DNA of 64,000 nt, from contig CAILEM010000153.1 in NCBI GenBank assembly GCA_903833215.1, positions 212,996 to 276,995 on the forward strand, read 5' to 3'. The stretch is from an uncultured Armatimonadota bacterium (GTDB taxonomy: Bacteria; Armatimonadota; Fimbriimonadia; Fimbriimonadales; Fimbriimonadaceae). Below the pieces are notes generated by a model that saw nothing but the letters and a program-made list of their open reading frames with translations, had not been told where the DNA came from and did not search any database. Made by a program: the position numbers and the translations under genes. Positions 1-9,570 of the stretch are shown here, in pieces. Position 1 is the first letter of the stretch. Every line of letters begins with the position of its first letter.

Positions 1-1779
1 GGCGCTTCGAAGGTTTGTTGTGTAGATGGAGCCGTCCGGCTTCAACATTTCGGCAAATCGCAATCGCACCGAGGTGCCAGCCGGGCCCTTCACTTTTAGC
101 CGAGCGTAGCCGACCATGTTCTGTCCCAGATCGTAAATGAAACTGCCCTTCGGCATTTGCCGAATCGACTGCGGATGCAACTCCTCGAGTTTTTCAACCG
201 ATGCAGACTGCTGAGCGTTGATCGCGATATTCGTGAGCGGCTGAACGAAAGGCTGTTCCCAGCCTTTGTCCGTATTGAAGATTGTGGCCCAAGCATCTTT
301 GCCAGGCCTAACGATCACGAAGGGTTTCCCAATTGGTCGAGATGCCTTTCCTGGTCTCCTCTGCGAGTAATAGAAGACAAGACTTTTGTCTGTCAAGGAA
401 GCACGTGCCTCTTTTCGCGCATCGTAAGTCTCGCCATTTAGAAGGTCATCGCTTACGATGGGTCCAGTTCCAACACGCCACGATTCATCGGTGGTGATCC
501 TCTCAACAGTCCCGTTGGCGTGCGTCAACTCAAGCTGAGCTAGACCCAAAGGTTGCGGGCCGTAGTTCTGACCGGCAGTCCAACCAACTCTCCCCGTGTA
601 CCAGCCGTTGCCGATGATCATTCCGATCACATGGGGGCCACGTTTGAACCGGTTAGTAACGTCGTATGATTCGTATTGAACGCGCTTTTTGTAATCCGTC
701 CAGCCTGGACGAAGCAGGTCGTGGCTGACGGGCAAGCCGTCAATGTAAAGCTTGTAGAGTCCAAGGGCGCTCGCGTAAACACGAGCCTTCACCACAGGTG
801 ATGTAACAACGAACTCTTTGCGCAAGTACGGAGTGGGACCGTTGTCAATCGGTGCCGTTGGCTTGCCCCAAGGGGCCATTCCGACGGGGCCTACGACAAA
901 GGCACTCTGCCACCCGCTGGAAGAAGTCTTGGCCGCCTCCCAGGTTCGATTGGTTGTGATCGTTTGGATCGCCCCATCGGCATACTTGATCTTGGCTACT
1001 GCGGCGATTCCCGCTTTCCCGGCATCATTTATGCCCTCAATCAGAAACTCGTTTGAAGTGGGCTTGAGGAACGGCTTCAGGTCAAAGCTATGTACTCGTT
1101 CCCAGCTGTCGCCGGCACCAACGGACTTACCGTTGAGGGTGACCTTGAAATGGTCGTCTGCCGAAATCACCAGTGATGCCGAATCAATCTTTGCGCTACC
1201 CACAAGAGAGAATTTTTTGTGGACAAACGCAGAGCCTTTCGGCATGTTTCCTTCGCCATCGGCTTCCGAGAACCAGATCCAGTTGGCTCCATCGAGAGTG
1301 GGAGGGTTCGATCCAGCCTTATGGATTCCGATCCATTTACCCTTCCAATCCGATCGATTGAGAAGACCCATCTCCCAGGAGGCGCTCCCGGCCGAATCTT
1401 TACGTAACCCCTTAGCATCCCAAACCTGGACTTTCCAGAAGGCTTGTTGACGACTGGCCAGCGGCTTACCCGCGTATACAACGTGTGTACTCTGATCGGA
1501 AGCGACCTTGCCGCTATCCCACAGGTCCGCTTTACCTTGTCGGAGCTTTGCGGCCGAACTGGCGACCAGGATTCTGTACGCGGCTTGACGAGCCCCGCGC
1601 TCTGCCGAAACATCAACCCAACTCAGTCGAGGGTGGGTCTCCTCTATCCCAATCGGGTTGTTTAGGTACTCACTACGCAGGTTTACGGGGGTAAGGCCGC
1701 CTGCATTCGCCATCACAAGGGAAACCAGAAAAGTCATCGACATCAAGACGCTCCAAAACCGTTCGACACAGTTTGCCAT
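1..1779 (-). CDS. Alpha-L-rhamnosidase, GH78 family (partial, N-terminal 593 residues)
   Basis: The frame is open from an ATG at 1779 to the left edge, so the C-terminal (alpha/alpha)6 catalytic domain lies outside the window. GH78 enzymes release terminal alpha-L-rhamnose from plant and bacterial polysaccharides. Residues 1-26 form a signal peptide. An N-terminal domain follows with the family opening (NNPIGIEETHPRLSW, RQAAYRILVASS, LWDSGKV), then a jelly-roll domain (residues about 180-300) and the rhamnosidase N domain (about 330-400) with GLYKLYIDGLPV and PGWTDYKKRVQY. The concanavalin-like domain starts near residue 540 with YDLGQNMVGYARLKVKGPAG. The RhaD-like aldolase at 27.3 kb would fit downstream catabolism of the released sugar. 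Family assignment is secure; exact specificity is unseen. Confidence 0.93.
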   Translation of the reverse strand, partial: MANCVERFWSVLMSMTFLVSLVMANAGGLTPVNLRSEYLNNPIGIEETHPRLSWVDVSAERGARQAAYRILVASSAAKLRQGKADLWDSGKVASDQSTHVVYAGKPLASRQQAFWKVQVWDAKGLRKDSAGSASWEMGLLNRSDWKGKWIGIHKAGSNPPTLDGANWIWFSEADGEGNMPKGSAFVHKKFSLVGSAKIDSASLVISADDHFKVTLNGKSVGAGDSWERVHSFDLKPFLKPTSNEFLIEGINDAGKAGIAAVAKIKYADGAIQTITTNRTWEAAKTSSSGWQSAFVVGPVGMAPWGKPTAPIDNGPTPYLRKEFVVTSPVVKARVYASALGLYKLYIDGLPVSHDLLRPGWTDYKKRVQYESYDVTNRFKRGPHVIGMIIGNGWYTGRVGWTAGQNYGPQPLGLAQLELTHANGTVERITTDESWRVGTGPIVSDDLLNGETYDARKEARASLTDKSLVFYYSQRRPGKASRPIGKPFVIVRPGKDAWATIFNTDKGWEQPFVQPLTNIAINAQQSASVEKLEELHPQSIRQMPKGSFIYDLGQNMVGYARLKVKGPAGTSVRLRFAEMLKPDGSIYTTNLRSA

Positions 1780-1891
1780 CTTCGAGACTCCTGTGTACGG
1801 TAGGAACGTTCAATTCAGTGACACGGATATACAATCATCAACGTAGAACTTATCCACAAAAGGCCATTTGGATCGCCTAAGCTATACACAT

Positions 1892-2581
1892 ATGGAACCC
1901 GTCACCGTTGTCGGCCCCAAGATCGTCACCTTCAAGGAAGTTCGAGCCAACCCCAAGATCCGAAAATTGATCGATGGCGCGAATGAAGTGATGAAGTCGA
2001 TGGGCTATACCGAGCACGGCCACCGACATATTGGAGTGGTCACGTCCATAACTCGGTACATCCTCGAGCATCAGAATCTATCTCCACGCGAAATTGAACT
2101 GGGTCAGATTGCGGCCTATATGCACGACATCGGTAACTCGATCGCACGGCTCAATCACCCGATGCACGGAGCCGCGATGGCGTTTACGATTCTGAATGAA
2201 CTCGGCATGGATGCTGCCGAGATCTCACCCATCCTTGGCGCAATCGGCAACCATGAAGAACTCACCGGCGGCCCAGTTTCCGTTATCTCGGCAGCCTTGA
2301 TCATTGCTGATAAGAGCGATGTCCACTTCAGCCGGGTACAAAACCCAATTCTCGAAACGTTCGATATTCACGACCGGGTGAATTACGCAGTACAGAAGAG
2401 CCGTGTCGAAATCAAACAGGAATCTCAAACGATAGAGCTCACTCTAGAGATCGACTCCAAGCAGGCGACGGTGATGGAGTACTTTGAGATCTTTCTCTCA
2501 AGAATGGTCATGTGCCGCCAAAGCGCTGAACTGCTAGGATATCGGTTCACCCTCAACGTGAACGGCCTCTACTTAGAATAA
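1892..2581 (+). CDS. HD-domain phosphohydrolase-like protein
   Basis: A 229-residue cytoplasmic protein with an HD metal-binding core: the histidine in GHRHIGVV, the HD pair in AAYMHDIGN, and a downstream helix with HPMHGAAMA. HD-domain proteins are usually metal-dependent phosphohydrolases acting on nucleotides or signalling nucleotides; the substrate here is unknown. The frame can start eight codons earlier at a TTG (1868), but the ATG at 1892 is preferred, although no convincing Shine-Dalgarno precedes either. The C-terminal 80 residues look like a small alpha/beta domain without a motif I recognise. It stands alone, divergent from the rhamnosidase. Confidence 0.8.
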   Translation: MEPVTVVGPKIVTFKEVRANPKIRKLIDGANEVMKSMGYTEHGHRHIGVVTSITRYILEHQNLSPREIELGQIAAYMHDIGNSIARLNHPMHGAAMAFTILNELGMDAAEISPILGAIGNHEELTGGPVSVISAALIIADKSDVHFSRVQNPILETFDIHDRVNYAVQKSRVEIKQESQTIELTLEIDSKQATVMEYFEIFLSRMVMCRQSAELLGYRFTLNVNGLYLE

Positions 2582-2593
2582 ACAGGCGAGATT

Positions 2594-2609
2594 TGGGACC
2601 ATTGTCCCA
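2594..2609 (+). terminator. Small inverted repeat after the HD gene
   Basis: TGGGAC and GTCCCA flank a four-base CATT spacer 13 bases past the HD-gene stop. A T-rich stretch is only weakly present downstream, so this may be a poor intrinsic terminator or a binding site. The call rests on position only. Confidence 0.3.
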
Positions 2610-2618
2610 GTTTCGCAT

Positions 2619-2647
2619 TGTAACGGTAATGTAACGGCTCCGTAACC
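2619..2647 (+). promoter_or_regulatory. Three 11-bp-spaced direct repeats, probable OmpR/PhoB-type activator site
   Basis: TGTAACG occurs at 2619 and 2630 and CGTAACC at 2641, so three heptamers sit exactly 11 bp apart. That is one helical turn, the classic layout for tandem binding by OmpR/PhoB-family regulators. A -10-like TATTAA lies at 2658-2663, about ten bases beyond the last heptamer, which is where a PhoB-class activator site replaces the -35. It would drive the large secreted protein starting at 2714. The regulator is not identified; the half-sites differ from those at the pst promoter. Confidence 0.55.
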
Positions 2648-2713
2648 ATACGCCTGTTATTAATCTCCAGCGCAGTCTATGACAATAAGGTCTAGAGGCG
2701 AAAGGAGAGAACT

Positions 2714-5700
2714 TTGAAAAGGATTATTTCCAACCTTGTCAGGAGGTTTACCGAGCGTTTGACGCCAAACATGGCGCTGGCCATAGCAAGCAGTCCGTCA
2801 ACGCCATCGAGCCAGCACCTGATTGAAAGCGAGCAACGAATCAGCTCATTCAACAACCGCTCAACGTCGAGCGACCGTTGGACCGTGGGAAAGCGGCTAT
2901 TGAGGATCCTAACGATTGTGGTCGCGATGCCGCTTGGTATCGCTTCTGCCCAAACGGTTACGATCGCGCCAACGGGTTATGTCACCACAGGTCTCGGCGG
3001 AAAGGTTCAATTCACTGCCACCGTCACCGGCCTCACTAACAAAGACGTCTCATGGTACGCCGGCGGAAAGCTAGGCGGAAATGCCACGGCCGGAACCATC
3101 AGCGCTACCGGCTTATACACGGCACCGACAGCCATACCTGGGCAAAATCCAGTCGCGATTAAGGCAGTCTGCAAGGCAAGCGCCACAACCACGTGCACGC
3201 AGTATATTTGCCTGCTCGATCCAGGCCCAACGATCACTGCGGTGACGCCAAATCCCATTTCGACCGGAAACCTCTCGGTCACTATCACGGGTTCTGGGTT
3301 CAAGCAGTACGCAACTGTCATTGATACTTCCAACGGCTCCCCCGTCCAGCTTTCCACGACTTCGGTATCGCCGAATTCGGTAACGGCAACCGGGTGGCAG
3401 GCTAACGCACCGTCGGCAACGTTTACCGTCATCAATCCCGGCTCGACGCCAAGTAATGCGATCACCGTTCCGATCAGCAACGGAGTCAAGACCTACAGTC
3501 TTTCCGTAACGGGCGGAACTGGGGGCGGCAACTATGCCGCCGGAACCGTGGTGGCGATCAACGCTAACGCACCTCCTGCAGGGCAAGTGTTCGTCAATTG
3601 GACCGGTTCACCTGTCGCCAACCCATCGGCTGCGAGCACAAGTATTACGATGCCCGCCGCAAACGCCGCCGTCACAGCAAACTTTGCAAACGGCACGACC
3701 AAATACAATCTCACCGTTAACAACGGGTCCGGAAGCGGCAGCTATACCGCTGGGACCGTCGTTACGATCACAGCAAACACCCCTCCTGCGGGCCAAGTCT
3801 TTCAGAACTGGACCGGCGCGGCTGTCGCGAACGCGAATGCAGCAACCACGACCCTCACGATGCCAGGTGCTGCTGCAAGCGTGACTGCCAACTACCAAGC
3901 GGCGGCAACGATTCCGTTCCCGGTAACTTCCCACCCACGGCTTTGGATCACGCCTGCCGACCTTCCCCGCCTTCAAGGTTGGGCAAACCCATCGAATCCG
4001 GTTTACGCCACTGGCATGATGCCCTTGCTCAACCAGTGCGTCAACCTCTATCAGACCCAATTCTTCCCAGGTGGCGTTGCAAACGCCAACTACCCAGATC
4101 CAGGCGACACTCAGGGCTACCAAGGCTGGCTGACCGAAGATGTTGGATTCATCCTGGCGTTCAATTCGCTCATCGATCCGGTTCCGGCAAACCGAATCAA
4201 GTACGCGCAGTACGCACGCAACCTCCTGATGTACGCCATGAATCAGGCGGCCCTTGGCGTTCAATCAGGTGCCCCATTCCGCGATCCCTTGTTCCCTGTT
4301 TACAACCGGGCAAACGAGAGCGGTGCGCAGTGGCCACTCATCGTGGACTGGATCTATAGCGCAAAGGACGGCCAAGGCAATGCGATCCTCACCGCCGCAG
4401 ACAAGGCTACGATTCGCAGTGTGTTCCTCATCTGGGCGAACGAATGCATCAACGCCTACACAACCGGTGGCGATCACCCATCTCCGATCGGTGCTGAGAA
4501 TAGCTTCTCACTCATCGGAAACGGCACGGCTGCCTATCGGATGGCAAGCAACAACTACTATCTCGGTCATGCTCGCATCCTCACGATGATGGGTCTGAGT
4601 TTCGATCCTTCGGACGACCCGACGATCGACATCACGAAATCGCCGGCTGTCACCGGTAACTCCCTTCGCAGCTACATCATGAATGGCATCGGAGCCTGGC
4701 TCTACCAGGTGTACGCAATGATGGGAGACCCACAAACGGTTAAGGCAGACTACGGCCTTCCCGGAAACGGAAGCAACTTCGGTCTCGCAAGCGGCGGACT
4801 TCCTCCTGAAGGAATGCTCTACGGCCACTCGTACGGCTTCCTGCTCGGTCAACTCCTCGCAATCCAGACGGCTGGATTCAATGACACCACGATCTCTGGA
4901 CCTCAGGTCAAGTTGATCAACGCACCGGTATGGGATAGGTTTGTGACGGGATTCATCTCATCACTTACGCCCACTGCAACCGTTCCTGCAAGTGAAGTTT
5001 GGCTGGGTCCTGTCTATCAGATGGCAAGCTACGGAGACCTTCTGCGTCTCTACATCACTCCGGACTTCATGCAGCCGTTTGCGCTTCTCGCGCTTTTAGA
5101 GCAGCAACAGGGCCAGGCGACGCACCTCAATGCGGCTCGCTGGTTCGCAACGAGTGCGGTTCCGAACTCGGTGACTTACAACGTCAGCCAGCCATGGACT
5201 TGGGGCGTTGCCCAGTCGGTTCTGTACTACATGCTTCTCGATCCGACCGCGGGTCCTTCGAGTGACCCTCGACCAACCTTCCCTCTCAACTACCTCGATC
5301 CAGCAGCGGGCCGTGTGCTTGCTCGAACAGACTGGACTTCGAACGCCACATGGTTCGATTATCGCGCCAGTTGGGAATCGATCAACCACCAGGACGGAGA
5401 CGGAGGACAGTTTGAGTTCTTCCGAAAGGGCGAGTGGCTGACCAAGGAGATGAGCAACTACGATAACAACGCGGTTGGCATGACCACGTACTATCACAAT
5501 GGCCTCGCACTCCAAAACTGGAGCGCAAATGGTACACCCAACCTCAACTGGTTCGAAAGCGGCGAGTGGGCCAATGGAAGCAACTGGATTCTCGGCCTGA
5601 ATGCAGGTGACCCCGTCACAGTAGCAAGTAACGGCACTGGATATAGCTACGCATCTAGCGACCTGACGAACTTGTACAACCGACCCAACATATGGGCGCC

Positions 5701-6355
5701 AGCAACCGGCGCAACCGACATTACACAGGCCACGCGTTCCATCATCTGGCTCAACGCGGACTACATCGTTGTGTACGATCGCGCGACGTCCATTCACTCA
5801 GGTCTGTTCAAGACCTTCAATCTGAGCTTGGCAAATCCGCCGGTTATCAACGGAAATGTTGCGACCGAAACAATGGCGGATGGTCAGAAGCTGTTCGTAC
5901 AGTCATTGCTGCCTCAGAATGGAACGTTGACTGCTGCGTATGCCGCTGGCAACCTCAATCCCCACTCAGAACTTGACCCGATGCAATACGTGCTATCGGT
6001 TCAAGACAAGACACTTCCCACGGATACCCGCTTCCTGCATGTTCTGCAAGGTGCCGACAGCTCTGCGACGATGGCTCAGGCCACCTACGTAACTAGCGCC
6101 TCTGGCACAGCATTCGATGGAGCAGTGTTTAGTAACAACGCGGTGTTCTTCCCAACAAATGCAAAGGCGGCGATTGCCACCACAACATTTATCGTCCCCG
6201 CTAACGTTCACACGTTCGTTATTGCTGGACTCGGTGCGAACACCAACTACGGCCTTGCCGCAGTCGCGGGCCCCAACGGAACAACCGTGACCCTAACGGT
6301 CGGCGGTGCGGGTTCCACTTCCGACAATGCTGGCTTGTTGAAGGTGGCCATCTAG
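2714..6355 (+). CDS. Large secreted heparinase II/III-like protein with TIG and InlB-type repeats
   Basis: 1213 residues. A TTG start is supported by AAGGAGA five bases upstream. A hydrophobic segment ending near SAQT (about residue 78) looks like a signal peptide after an unusually long N-terminus. Next come an Ig-like region (about 80-170), an IPT/TIG-like domain (about 175-255) and two near-identical ~69-residue repeats (about 260-395; the YSLSV and YNLTV units, both with PPAGQVF.NWTG) resembling divergent InlB B-repeats. The rest is an (alpha/alpha) toroid plus a heparinase II/III-like C-terminal beta region, recognised by AGRVLARTDW, WESINHQDGDGGQFEFFRKGEWLT and YYHNGLALQNW. This suggests an extracellular lyase for uronate-containing glycans; the substrate is inferred only. 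Confidence 0.75.
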   Translation: MKRIISNLVRRFTERLTPNMALAIASSPSTPSSQHLIESEQRISSFNNRSTSSDRWTVGKRLLRILTIVVAMPLGIASAQTVTIAPTGYVTTGLGGKVQFTATVTGLTNKDVSWYAGGKLGGNATAGTISATGLYTAPTAIPGQNPVAIKAVCKASATTTCTQYICLLDPGPTITAVTPNPISTGNLSVTITGSGFKQYATVIDTSNGSPVQLSTTSVSPNSVTATGWQANAPSATFTVINPGSTPSNAITVPISNGVKTYSLSVTGGTGGGNYAAGTVVAINANAPPAGQVFVNWTGSPVANPSAASTSITMPAANAAVTANFANGTTKYNLTVNNGSGSGSYTAGTVVTITANTPPAGQVFQNWTGAAVANANAATTTLTMPGAAASVTANYQAAATIPFPVTSHPRLWITPADLPRLQGWANPSNPVYATGMMPLLNQCVNLYQTQFFPGGVANANYPDPGDTQGYQGWLTEDVGFILAFNSLIDPVPANRIKYAQYARNLLMYAMNQAALGVQSGAPFRDPLFPVYNRANESGAQWPLIVDWIYSAKDGQGNAILTAADKATIRSVFLIWANECINAYTTGGDHPSPIGAENSFSLIGNGTAAYRMASNNYYLGHARILTMMGLSFDPSDDPTIDITKSPAVTGNSLRSYIMNGIGAWLYQVYAMMGDPQTVKADYGLPGNGSNFGLASGGLPPEGMLYGHSYGFLLGQLLAIQTAGFNDTTISGPQVKLINAPVWDRFVTGFISSLTPTATVPASEVWLGPVYQMASYGDLLRLYITPDFMQPFALLALLEQQQGQATHLNAARWFATSAVPNSVTYNVSQPWTWGVAQSVLYYMLLDPTAGPSSDPRPTFPLNYLDPAAGRVLARTDWTSNATWFDYRASWESINHQDGDGGQFEFFRKGEWLTKEMSNYDNNAVGMTTYYHNGLALQNWSANGTPNLNWFESGEWANGSNWILGLNAGDPVTVASNGTGYSYASSDLTNLYNRPNIWAPATGATDITQATRSIIWLNADYIVVYDRATSIHSGLFKTFNLSLANPPVINGNVATETMADGQKLFVQSLLPQNGTLTAAYAAGNLNPHSELDPMQYVLSVQDKTLPTDTRFLHVLQGADSSATMAQATYVTSASGTAFDGAVFSNNAVFFPTNAKAAIATTTFIVPANVHTFVIAGLGANTNYGLAAVAGPNGTTVTLTVGGAGSTSDNAGLLKVAI

Positions 6356-6409
6356 AGACAGAACTGCTCCTTGAGGCAAAAGCTGTTTCAAGGGGCAATT
6401 CTTATGAGA

Positions 6410-9259
6410 TCAGTTTTGGCTAAGAGCTTCCTTAGCCATCACGACGGCAAGCACGCAAACTGTTGCGTGCGAGTCCGATGAAAGGAGAGCTTTCCAGCCG
6501 GGATGCATCGGACCGGCTGGAATTCCACCCAGTGCAAAGTAAACAGCATTTGCGTAGTCGGCCTTTCCATGTCGATCAAGTTCCTCCGCTAACGCCTTGA
6601 GTGAGCGTTGAAGTTCCTCTTTCGACGGATTAAATTGCGTCAATCGAAAGACATCTTCTATCGCGGCAATCATCGTCGTATGATCGTCCTGCTGGGATGC
6701 CCAGGCCATTTGCATTCGGGCTACTTCCAACTGCATGGGTGGTGATCCCATCCGGTTCGCTAAAGCACTCGCTTCCGCAAGCACTTCTCGATTATCACCC
6801 TGAGACTGATTCATCTCGGCAAGAATCAGGAGCGTATCCAAGAGCATGTCTTGGATTCCGGTTTCGCGAAGCCTACGAACTCCTTCTCTAAGAAGCGGAA
6901 CTGCGGCCTCAGGGCGACCAACCTTTCGATAGAGGCGTGCCAGGTCACCATAGCTCCGAGCTTGCTCGGTCAGGTCCGTGGTCTGTTGCCGCAGGGCAAA
7001 TACTTCTTCTCCGACTCGAATGGCTTCTGCTGTCTGCCCCATATCGGCCAAACCCATGGCATAGAAGCAAAGTCCAATACATCGCAGATCTCGCTTTGTC
7101 GTTTTGTCAGCGGCTTCCTTTGAAATCTCGGCTGCTCTTTGAAGGTCCCTATGGATGACGACGCTGGCCGCGTAATTAATGCTGACCCAGGCATGGCCAT
7201 TGATATTTCCACTGTCGTGGTTGATTCGGAGCGATTCTAGGAACGCTCGCTCGGCAACGTCAAGATGGCCGGTGATCGTCAATGCAGTTGCCGCACCAAG
7301 CCAAACCTCTCCAGCCAGTTCACTGTCGATGCACTCAGCGCCAACTTCGGCGGCACGCAGTAGTAAGTCGGCTTGCTCCGATGGATTTCCTCGGGCACAA
7401 ACAGTACGCCAAGTGCTAACCGCTAGCCTTCCGGCGATCGCGTGGTCATTCGAAATAGCCCAATCAAGGCCCCGTACTAGGTTAGGAAGTTCGGCTTGAA
7501 CGGCATTGAAAGCGTACTCTTGGTTCGGGCCAACCATCATCCTTGATTTCTCAAAAGCCCAATCCACCACGGCCCGCCAGGTACGAAATTCGATATCAGC
7601 GCGGTCCTCCGTGTTGGTCATGTTCCGGATGGCATACGCGATTGGGTTTGGAACTCGATATCGACGGCGGGGTCCATCATCGTGCACCGTAATCAGACAC
7701 TGCTGTTCCAGGGCCCTCCAAATTTCCGTAGGACTATGCGGCGCGGCGAGACTCCCGGCGAGGTCCACGGACGCCCCATCCAGAAGTGCCAATGCGACAA
7801 ACACCTCGCGCGCGCTATCAGGTAGACCAGCCGCCATCAACATCACCGCGAGTCCCACCGTCTGATCATCGGGAAGTAATTCCTGCGAATACTCGCTCAG
7901 CGCCTCATCCAGATCTCTCAACACCTGATCCGCGGTGTGGATCATCAATCGAGAGGCGAAGACTTTCAAAGCAGAAGGAAGTCCATCTGAGTACCGCGCC
8001 AATTGAGCGAGATCGCGGAGATCTGCTTCACTCGGTGTGGAATTGCTCTGTTCGAGCAACTTTGAGAGCAGGATTTGAACCGACGGGCACGCCCGAATCT
8101 CCGGAGGTTCGTCCGCAATCCCAGGGACCGAAAGCGGATTGACCAATATCTCCGTAATATTGTCCGCCTGAAGCCTCATTCTTGATTCACCCAACACCCT
8201 CCAGCCACACTCGGTGGCGCTTCGAACTGCATCAAGCGCATCCGAACGGTAGGTTTTCGGGTCAGGAATGAAAAGGCCATCTTCCACAGGAAGTGGTGTT
8301 CCACCGAACTGAATGGGGAAGTCATTAGCCTTCGAGAATTGCCAAGCGGCTTCCTTGACCAAATGTGTCTTACCGACGCCCACGGCTCCAACGAGCACAA
8401 CGGACGCACCCGGCCGAGCGATACTCGACTGGATGGACTCCAGCAACTCAGACCGGCCGTAGAGAGGCAAAGGGCGCGCTACTGCCGGGCGGGCGGTGAC
8501 CTCAGTCGGAATCTCCTCAAGTATCGCTTCCTGAGTTGTTCCAGCCATCAAAGCCCGAAGGGATGACGGCGCATGGCGGCCCAGTTCACGAAACATCATC
8601 GCGTCAAATTCAAAAAACGCCTGTCTCGCCTGGGGGTGCAAGCCGTAATCGGCATAGCGCTTGATAAGACTGGTGTTGGCCTCTAAGTCGAGAGGAGCGT
8701 GCCGCACGGCATTCATCGTGGCCCTCAGAGATTCCTCGACCTCACCGATCCCTTGAAGCACATCGGCAAGACTAAGCCATGCCCGCCTTGCTTTATCCTC
8801 ATACTCACGGCGGATGGCCACCACCCAAGGCTCTTGATAACCGGTCAGGAACGGTCCGCTGAGTAGTTCCACCGCAGCTTGGAGTTTGTTGGCTCGCTCT
8901 TTTGTGTCCTCGGTCAGCTGTGAAGCAGCAATTGCTTCATCAAACATTTGCAGGTCCGTCATCAAGAATCCAGATTCGATCTCCACCCACTGCCGATCTG
9001 AAAACAAGTGACCGTCCAAACCTCCAATGGACTGTCGCAAACGCCGAAGTTCTTGACGCAAGCGAAGGCGGGTCAGGTCTTGGAAATCGTCTGGCCAAAG
9101 CATTTCAGCCAATTCATCGCGTCCGACACGGTTTTCGCGCGAGATAGCCAGACGCGCAAGAATGAGCGCCGATCTCTTGGTTGGAAACTTGGTATAGCAC
9201 TCCGCGCCCGATTCCAACCTTAGCGCACCAAACAAGCGCAATACGAATGAGACGGACAT
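6410..9259 (-). CDS. SARP/BTAD-type transcriptional regulator with P-loop ATPase and TPR-like tail
   Basis: 949 residues. Residues 1-100 look like an OmpR-type winged helix (LRLFGALRLE, KRSALILARLA, RLRQELRRLRQ). Residues about 100-250 form a bacterial transcriptional activator (BTAD) helical domain. A nucleotide-binding domain follows, with a Walker A (GAVGVGKTHLV) near residue 290, then winged-helix and many TPR-like helical pairs to the end. Such STAND-type regulators couple a signal sensed by the repeats to ATP-driven activation of transcription. The Walker B is not obvious by eye. The gene is convergent with the heparinase-like gene and divergent from the nitronate monooxygenase; either could be a target, but nothing in the sequence proves it. 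Confidence 0.85.
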   Translation of the reverse strand: MSVSFVLRLFGALRLESGAECYTKFPTKRSALILARLAISRENRVGRDELAEMLWPDDFQDLTRLRLRQELRRLRQSIGGLDGHLFSDRQWVEIESGFLMTDLQMFDEAIAASQLTEDTKERANKLQAAVELLSGPFLTGYQEPWVVAIRREYEDKARRAWLSLADVLQGIGEVEESLRATMNAVRHAPLDLEANTSLIKRYADYGLHPQARQAFFEFDAMMFRELGRHAPSSLRALMAGTTQEAILEEIPTEVTARPAVARPLPLYGRSELLESIQSSIARPGASVVLVGAVGVGKTHLVKEAAWQFSKANDFPIQFGGTPLPVEDGLFIPDPKTYRSDALDAVRSATECGWRVLGESRMRLQADNITEILVNPLSVPGIADEPPEIRACPSVQILLSKLLEQSNSTPSEADLRDLAQLARYSDGLPSALKVFASRLMIHTADQVLRDLDEALSEYSQELLPDDQTVGLAVMLMAAGLPDSAREVFVALALLDGASVDLAGSLAAPHSPTEIWRALEQQCLITVHDDGPRRRYRVPNPIAYAIRNMTNTEDRADIEFRTWRAVVDWAFEKSRMMVGPNQEYAFNAVQAELPNLVRGLDWAISNDHAIAGRLAVSTWRTVCARGNPSEQADLLLRAAEVGAECIDSELAGEVWLGAATALTITGHLDVAERAFLESLRINHDSGNINGHAWVSINYAASVVIHRDLQRAAEISKEAADKTTKRDLRCIGLCFYAMGLADMGQTAEAIRVGEEVFALRQQTTDLTEQARSYGDLARLYRKVGRPEAAVPLLREGVRRLRETGIQDMLLDTLLILAEMNQSQGDNREVLAEASALANRMGSPPMQLEVARMQMAWASQQDDHTTMIAAIEDVFRLTQFNPSKEELQRSLKALAEELDRHGKADYANAVYFALGGIPAGPMHPGWKALLSSDSHATVCVLAVVMAKEALSQN

Positions 9260-9570
9260 CTATTTTGCAGTGTGGCCGAAAATAGTGCATTCATGGGTCT
9301 TTTGGTACACACATGAACACAAACATATAAAGGGACGAATCACACACCTCTGCAGTTTTCCTCACCTCTCAAATCGAGTTTCGCCGGGATCATTCGCAAA
9401 GCAAGTCATAATGGAACGTCGTAATACTTCGATCTGAATTTTCTCTGGCAAAGCCAAATCCCTCGCGTGAACGAGCGATTTGAACTTGTTCAGGAGGTTC
9501 AAAGGTGGAGTAAGAACGCTGTCATGAAAACTCGGTACAGCTTAGAACTTAAACACACGGGTATCCACAT
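9260..9570. other. Intergenic region between two divergent genes
   Basis: This 311-bp gap must hold the promoters of the SARP-like regulator (leftward) and the nitronate monooxygenase (rightward). It is AT-richer than its surroundings. I see an AGGAGG-containing stretch near 9490 but no credible reading frame behind it, and no convincing repeat or RNA structure. Confidence 0.5.

Noticed and set aside
818..1450. 210-codon plus-strand frame
   Set aside because: Antisense to the alpha-L-rhamnosidase, which reads through with family motifs.
5096..5797. 233-codon minus-strand frame
   Set aside because: Lies inside the heparinase-like gene. Composition is Arg/Val-rich with no motif.
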